Shown piece after piece: positions 61,296 to 64,000 of a stretch of DNA of 64,000 nt. Position numbers and translations under genes: made by a program. This stretch comes from Actinomycetota bacterium (GTDB lineage Bacteria > Actinomycetota > Thermoleophilia > Miltoncostaeales > Miltoncostaeaceae). The stretch lies in assembly GCA_016870155.1 (NCBI GenBank), contig VGCE01000003.1, forward strand, positions 118,055 to 182,054, read 5' to 3'. Below the pieces are notes generated by a model, which did no database searches, was not told the DNA's origin, and was given only the letters and a program-made list of their open reading frames with translations. Each line of letters opens with the position of its first letter. Within the stretch, counting starts at the first letter, position 1.

Positions 61296-61750
61296 TGGGT
61301 CGCCACGACGAGCCCGTGATCGTCGTGGCCGCGGTGATCCGCGTGGGCCCGTGGGTGCTCATCACCCAGCGCCCCGAGGGCGCCGGGCATGCCGGGCGCT
61401 GGGAGTTCCCCGGCGGCAAGCGCGAACCCGGCGAGCGCGACGTGCAGGCGCTCAGGCGCGAGCTGCGGGAGGAGCTCGGAATCGAGGTGGGCGTCACCCG
61501 CATGATCTGGCGCGAGGATGCCGGGCCGCTGCGCCTGCGCTTTTACGAGTGCGAGTACCTGCCCGTGCAGCGCCCGCGGCCGTTGGTGAGCCCGCAGTTC
61601 CGTTGGGTGCGGCCTGAGGACCTGCCCTCGTATGACTTCCCGCCCGCTGACGATCGTCTGGTGAGGGCCCTGGCAACCGACCGCATCGGTCGGCGCACGC
61701 GACGGGCTCGGCGGCGACGTCGCTCCCGGCGGGTACCATCCCGTTCGTAA
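61292..61750 (+). CDS. mutT: Nudix hydrolase, MutT-like (8-oxo-dGTP diphosphatase)
   Basis: A 152-residue enzyme with a complete Nudix box (GGKREPGERDVQALRRELRE, then ELGI, about 41-64). Length, position and the N-terminal VVAAVIRVGPWVLITQRPE fit MutT, which clears 8-oxo-dGTP. The C-terminal 20 residues are very Arg-rich. Overlap with mutY by four bases suggests that the two parts of oxidised-guanine defence are coexpressed, and the separate Nudix protein might also stand in for the domain MutY lacks. Confidence 0.88.
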   Translation: MMGRHDEPVIVVAAVIRVGPWVLITQRPEGAGHAGRWEFPGGKREPGERDVQALRRELREELGIEVGVTRMIWREDAGPLRLRFYECEYLPVQRPRPLVSPQFRWVRPEDLPSYDFPPADDRLVRALATDRIGRRTRRARRRRRSRRVPSRS

Positions 61751-61765
61751 TCGGGGGAGGTCCAG

Positions 61766-61939
61766 ATGGCGAAGGCCAAAAAGGAGCGCCGGAGCAGCTT
61801 CCGGACAATGCAGGGTGGTGACGATGTCCTCTCGCGCCTCGACGCCCTCGCGGCGATCGAGGAGGCCGAGGAGAAGGCGCGCGCCGAGGCCGTTCCCGAC
61901 AACGGGGACGACCCGGGCGAGGAGCCCCGCGAGGGCTAG
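61766..61939 (+). CDS. small highly charged hypothetical protein (57 aa)
   Basis: A 57-residue protein with a basic N-terminus (MAKAKKERRSSFR) and an acidic C-terminal half. A strong ribosome binding site (GGGGGAGG) lies six bases before the ATG, and TACCAT at 61734-61739 is a plausible -10 inside the mutT 3' end. No family recognised; clear translation signals are the reason for calling it. Confidence 0.6.
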   Translation: MAKAKKERRSSFRTMQGGDDVLSRLDALAAIEEAEEKARAEAVPDNGDDPGEEPREG

Positions 61940-61997
61940 TCGTCCTCGGCTGGGCCCGTGCCCGGCCGATCCCGGCGTGGTTCGGGGGAGCCGGGTC

Positions 61998-62003
61998 TAA
62001 CCT
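61998..62003 (+). promoter_or_regulatory. leaderless-type -10 (TAACCT)
   Basis: TAACCT ends seven bases before the GTG at 62011; no ribosome binding site. Confidence 0.5.
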
Positions 62004-62010
62004 GAACTTC

Positions 62011-62808
62011 GTGAGCATTCTCGATGCCGCCGGGCGCCCCGTCGCGCCCCTGCCCCTTCCGCGCCGCCTCTGGGCAGCCGTGATGGTGGTGCTGGAGCGC
62101 CCCCGCTTCTTCGTCCCGTTCCTCGTGGTACTGACGTCCATGGGCCTGTGGCTCGACTCCCTCGGCGGGATCGGCTGGCAGATCGCCCTGTCGGTGGTGG
62201 CCTGGACGGTGCTCATCGCAGCGTGCGTGCCGCTCAGCCCCCTCGACCGCTCGCGCGTCCTCGTGGTGGTCGTGGTGGCAACCACGGCAGAGCTCATCTT
62301 CTCGATGCTGTTGGGCGTGTACGACTACCGCCTCGGCAACCTGCCCCTGTTCGTGCCGGCGGGCCACGGGCTGGTCTACCTCGCGGGCTATCGCTTCTCG
62401 CAGACGCGGATCGCGAGGGTGCACCCGCGCATCATCGTGGGAATCGCCATCGCCGGAGCGCTGGGCTGGGGCATCCTGGGCCTCACCGACTGGCTCGGTC
62501 GCGTGGATGTCGCCGGCGCCATCGCGGTGGCCGTGCTCGCGGTGTTCCTCATCATCGGCCGCGCGCCGGTGCTCTACGCCGGGGTGTTCTTCTTCGTGGC
62601 CTTCCTCGAGATCTGGGGCACGTGGGTGGGCACCTGGGTGTGGCATGAGTACGTGCCGGGCCTCGGAATCACCAACGGCAACCCGCCGAGCGGAGCCGCC
62701 GCCGGGTACGTGCTGTTCGACATCTGCGCCCTGGCCTTTGCGCCGGCCGTGCTGGCGGCGTGGCGCGTGGGCGCCCAGCGCCTGCGCCGGGGTTCCAGCG
62801 GGGCCTGA
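62011..62808 (+). CDS. polytopic membrane protein, unknown function
   Basis: A 265-residue protein with about seven or eight transmembrane helices. Polar residues recur in or near the helices: GVYDYRLGNLPLFVPAGHG (about 101-119) and GTWVGTWVWHEYVPGLG (about 208-224), which may form a catalytic or binding pocket and recall membrane enzymes such as carotenoid hydratase-like proteins, without firm assignment. The leaderless-type GTG start is well supported. Confidence 0.75.
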   Translation: MSILDAAGRPVAPLPLPRRLWAAVMVVLERPRFFVPFLVVLTSMGLWLDSLGGIGWQIALSVVAWTVLIAACVPLSPLDRSRVLVVVVVATTAELIFSMLLGVYDYRLGNLPLFVPAGHGLVYLAGYRFSQTRIARVHPRIIVGIAIAGALGWGILGLTDWLGRVDVAGAIAVAVLAVFLIIGRAPVLYAGVFFFVAFLEIWGTWVGTWVWHEYVPGLGITNGNPPSGAAAGYVLFDICALAFAPAVLAAWRVGAQRLRRGSSGA

Positions 62809-62912
62809 TGGGCACGGACGGGCCGACCGGCTGCCGCCCGGCGGCGCACCCCCTTTTCTCGGGCGACGTGGACATCCCGCCCGCCCGGGACGCCCTGCCC
62901 GACGGGCAGTAG
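62808..62912 (+). CDS. possible 34-residue peptide
   Basis: An ATG overlapping the upstream stop (TGATG) opens a 34-codon frame with biased third positions, ending in a TAG that is also part of the next -10 hexamer. Too short for recognition; could be chance. Confidence 0.25.
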   Translation: MGTDGPTGCRPAAHPLFSGDVDIPPARDALPDGQ

Positions 62913-62915
62913 GGT
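62910..62915 (+). promoter_or_regulatory. leaderless-type -10 (TAGGGT)
   Basis: TAGGGT ends seven bases before the GTG at 62923, which favours that start over the in-frame GTG at 62914. Confidence 0.45.
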
Positions 62916-62922
62916 GGCGCCC

Positions 62923-63783
62923 GTGCGCGTCGGAGTCATCGGGGCCGGCCTCATGGGCGCCGGCATGATCCGCAACCTGGCGGCGGGCGGCTGCGAGGTG
63001 ACGGTGTATGCGCGCACCCCGTCGAAGGCCGAGGGCCTGCCCGCCCGCCCGGTGGGGGGGGTGGTGGAGGCCGTGGACGGGGCCGACGTCGCCCTGCTCT
63101 CGGTGACCGACTCCGCCCACGTGCTCGAGGTGGTCGGGCTCATCACCCGGGCCGATGCACCGCCGGCGATCATCATCGACACCTCCACGCACTCCCCGGT
63201 GGCCGCCCGCGATGCCGCGGCGATGGCTGCGTCCGCGGGCGCGGAGTACCTCGACTGCCCGGTGAGCGGCGGCCCGCCCGGCGCGGCGGCCGGCACCCTG
63301 GCGGTGATGTGCGGGGGCAGCAGAGCGGCGCTGGCCGCGGCGACGCCGGTGCTCGACCTCATCGGCGACCCGGCCAAGCGCGTGCACTGCGGCCCGGTGG
63401 GGTCGGGCCTCGTTGCGAAGCTCGTGAACAACCTGCTGGTGGCCGTGATCGCCGCCGGCACCGCCGAGGCGTTCGGCATCGGCCAGCGGGCCGGGGTCGA
63501 CCCCGAGGTGCTCGCCCGCGTGGTGATGGCCTCGTCGGGCGACTCCTGGCAGCTGCGCAATCTCTTTCCCCGCGTGCTGGCGGGCAACCACGCGCCCGGG
63601 TTCCGCACGCGCGACCTGCGCAAGGACCTGGGCCACGCCCGCGAGCTCGCCGGTGCGCCGCTGGCCATCGGCGACCCGGTGGCCCGGCTGTTCGAGGGGG
63701 TGGACGGCGCGCTCGACTACGGCGCGGTGGCGCGCCTGCTGATGGACCTTCCCGAGCCAGACCCGCCCGAGGAGGCGCGATGA
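62923..63783 (+). CDS. 3-hydroxyisobutyrate dehydrogenase-family oxidoreductase
   Basis: A 286-residue beta-hydroxyacid dehydrogenase. The NAD(P) motif GVIGAGLMGAGM (about 4-15), the substrate-binding DCPVSGGPPGAAAGTL (about 110-125) and the catalytic lysine in GLVAKLVNN are present. Substrates of this family include 3-hydroxyisobutyrate, tartronate semialdehyde and succinic semialdehyde; none can be chosen here. The stop overlaps the next gene (ATGA). Confidence 0.9.
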   Translation: MRVGVIGAGLMGAGMIRNLAAGGCEVTVYARTPSKAEGLPARPVGGVVEAVDGADVALLSVTDSAHVLEVVGLITRADAPPAIIIDTSTHSPVAARDAAAMAASAGAEYLDCPVSGGPPGAAAGTLAVMCGGSRAALAAATPVLDLIGDPAKRVHCGPVGSGLVAKLVNNLLVAVIAAGTAEAFGIGQRAGVDPEVLARVVMASSGDSWQLRNLFPRVLAGNHAPGFRTRDLRKDLGHARELAGAPLAIGDPVARLFEGVDGALDYGAVARLLMDLPEPDPPEEAR

Positions 63784-64000
63784 TCACCCTGTTCCAGATC
63801 ACCGGTTCGTCGTCGTTCGCGGCGCGCGCGGCGCTGGAGTGCGCCGGTGCCGAGTACGAGGTGGTGGACGTGCACCCGCGCAGGCGCGACGAGGCCCCAG
63901 GATTCGCCGAGACCAATCCGCTGCAGCGCGTGCCCGCGCTGCGCGAGGGCGACGTGCGCCTGGCCGAGACGGGGGCGATCCTGCTGTGGATCGGCGACCG
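63780..64000 (+). CDS. glutathione S-transferase-like protein (partial, N-terminus only)
   Basis: The first 73 codons are visible, running off the right edge. The thioredoxin-like N-terminal domain of GSTs is recognisable from a SSSFAARAALECAGAEYE start, NPLQRVPALREG (with the cis-proline) and ETGAILLWIGDR. Actinobacteria mostly use mycothiol, so a substrate other than glutathione is possible. ATG overlaps the dehydrogenase stop. Confidence 0.82.
   Translation, partial: MITLFQITGSSSFAARAALECAGAEYEVVDVHPRRRDEAPGFAETNPLQRVPALREGDVRLAETGAILLWIGD

Overview
The window is a very GC-rich, densely coding chromosomal segment of a bacterium that looks like a deep-branching actinobacterium, most plausibly Thermoleophilia (Solirubrobacterales-like). 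The evidence is indirect: paired ArsA/Get3-like ATPases, a DUF2469 protein, many GTG starts, leaderless-type promoters, a complete hopanoid operon, and a gene order in the middle that also resembles the origin-proximal tilS-to-sigH region of Firmicutes. No rRNA, CRISPR array, integrase, transposase or phage gene was seen; it reads as core genome. Two tRNA genes are present (Leu-TAA, Thr-TGT).

Layout. 1-8.9 kb: ArsA pair, Ppx/GppA phosphatase, tRNA-Leu, HU, acetyl-CoA synthetase and a VanW-family membrane protein. 9.2-17.9 kb: a hopanoid operon read leftward (hpnH, hpnG, hpnA, shc, hpnC, hpnD, hpnE), most junctions being 4-base start/stop overlaps, next to a prenyl diphosphate synthase; together they can take isoprenyl diphosphates to squalene, hopene and the C35 side chain. 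17.9-27.6 kb: single genes (zinc alcohol dehydrogenase, FIST sensor, rhomboid protease, ornithine carbamoyltransferase variant, glutamate-synthase-like protein, 3-hydroxyacyl-CoA dehydrogenase, degenerate GGDEF protein, PAP2 protein). 27.6-48.2 kb: tlpA-like, tilS, hpt, ftsH, folP-folB-folK, coaX, dusB, greA, lysS, bS18, clpC, PIN/TRAM, ispD, PHP, ispF, cysS, rlmB and a SigH-type sigma factor, a housekeeping block for tRNA modification and charging, folate, CoA, isoprenoid precursors and proteolysis. 48.3-58.9 kb: stress proteins (UspA, OsmC), exported cell-envelope enzymes (polysaccharide deacetylase, SGNH hydrolase with two frame changes, amidase), an amino-acid permease fused to a Usp domain, and a secreted beta-propeller. 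59-64 kb: MarR regulator, DEDDh exonuclease, MutY-MutT pair (oxidised-guanine defence), a polytopic membrane protein, a 3-hydroxyisobutyrate-dehydrogenase-like enzyme and the start of a glutathione S-transferase.

The most unusual signals are not protein families. (i) Two copies of an unnamed structured repeat lie in opposite orientation on either side of folP-folB-folK; the copies share invariant internal strands, but each is enclosed by a long perfect stem whose sequence is private to that copy. (ii) ftsH and lysS have no ATG, GTG or TTG that can serve as start; both appear to begin with CTG, lysS within a CTGA overlap. (iii) At least fifteen genes have a TANNNT hexamer 6-9 bases before the start codon and no ribosome binding site, which indicates leaderless mRNAs. 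(iv) Four convergent gene pairs end on one shared CTAG tetranucleotide. Decayed or frame-disrupted genes (a PAP2 remnant, the SGNH hydrolase) and enzymes with altered key residues (ornithine carbamoyltransferase, MutY cluster loop, GGDEF) are listed separately.
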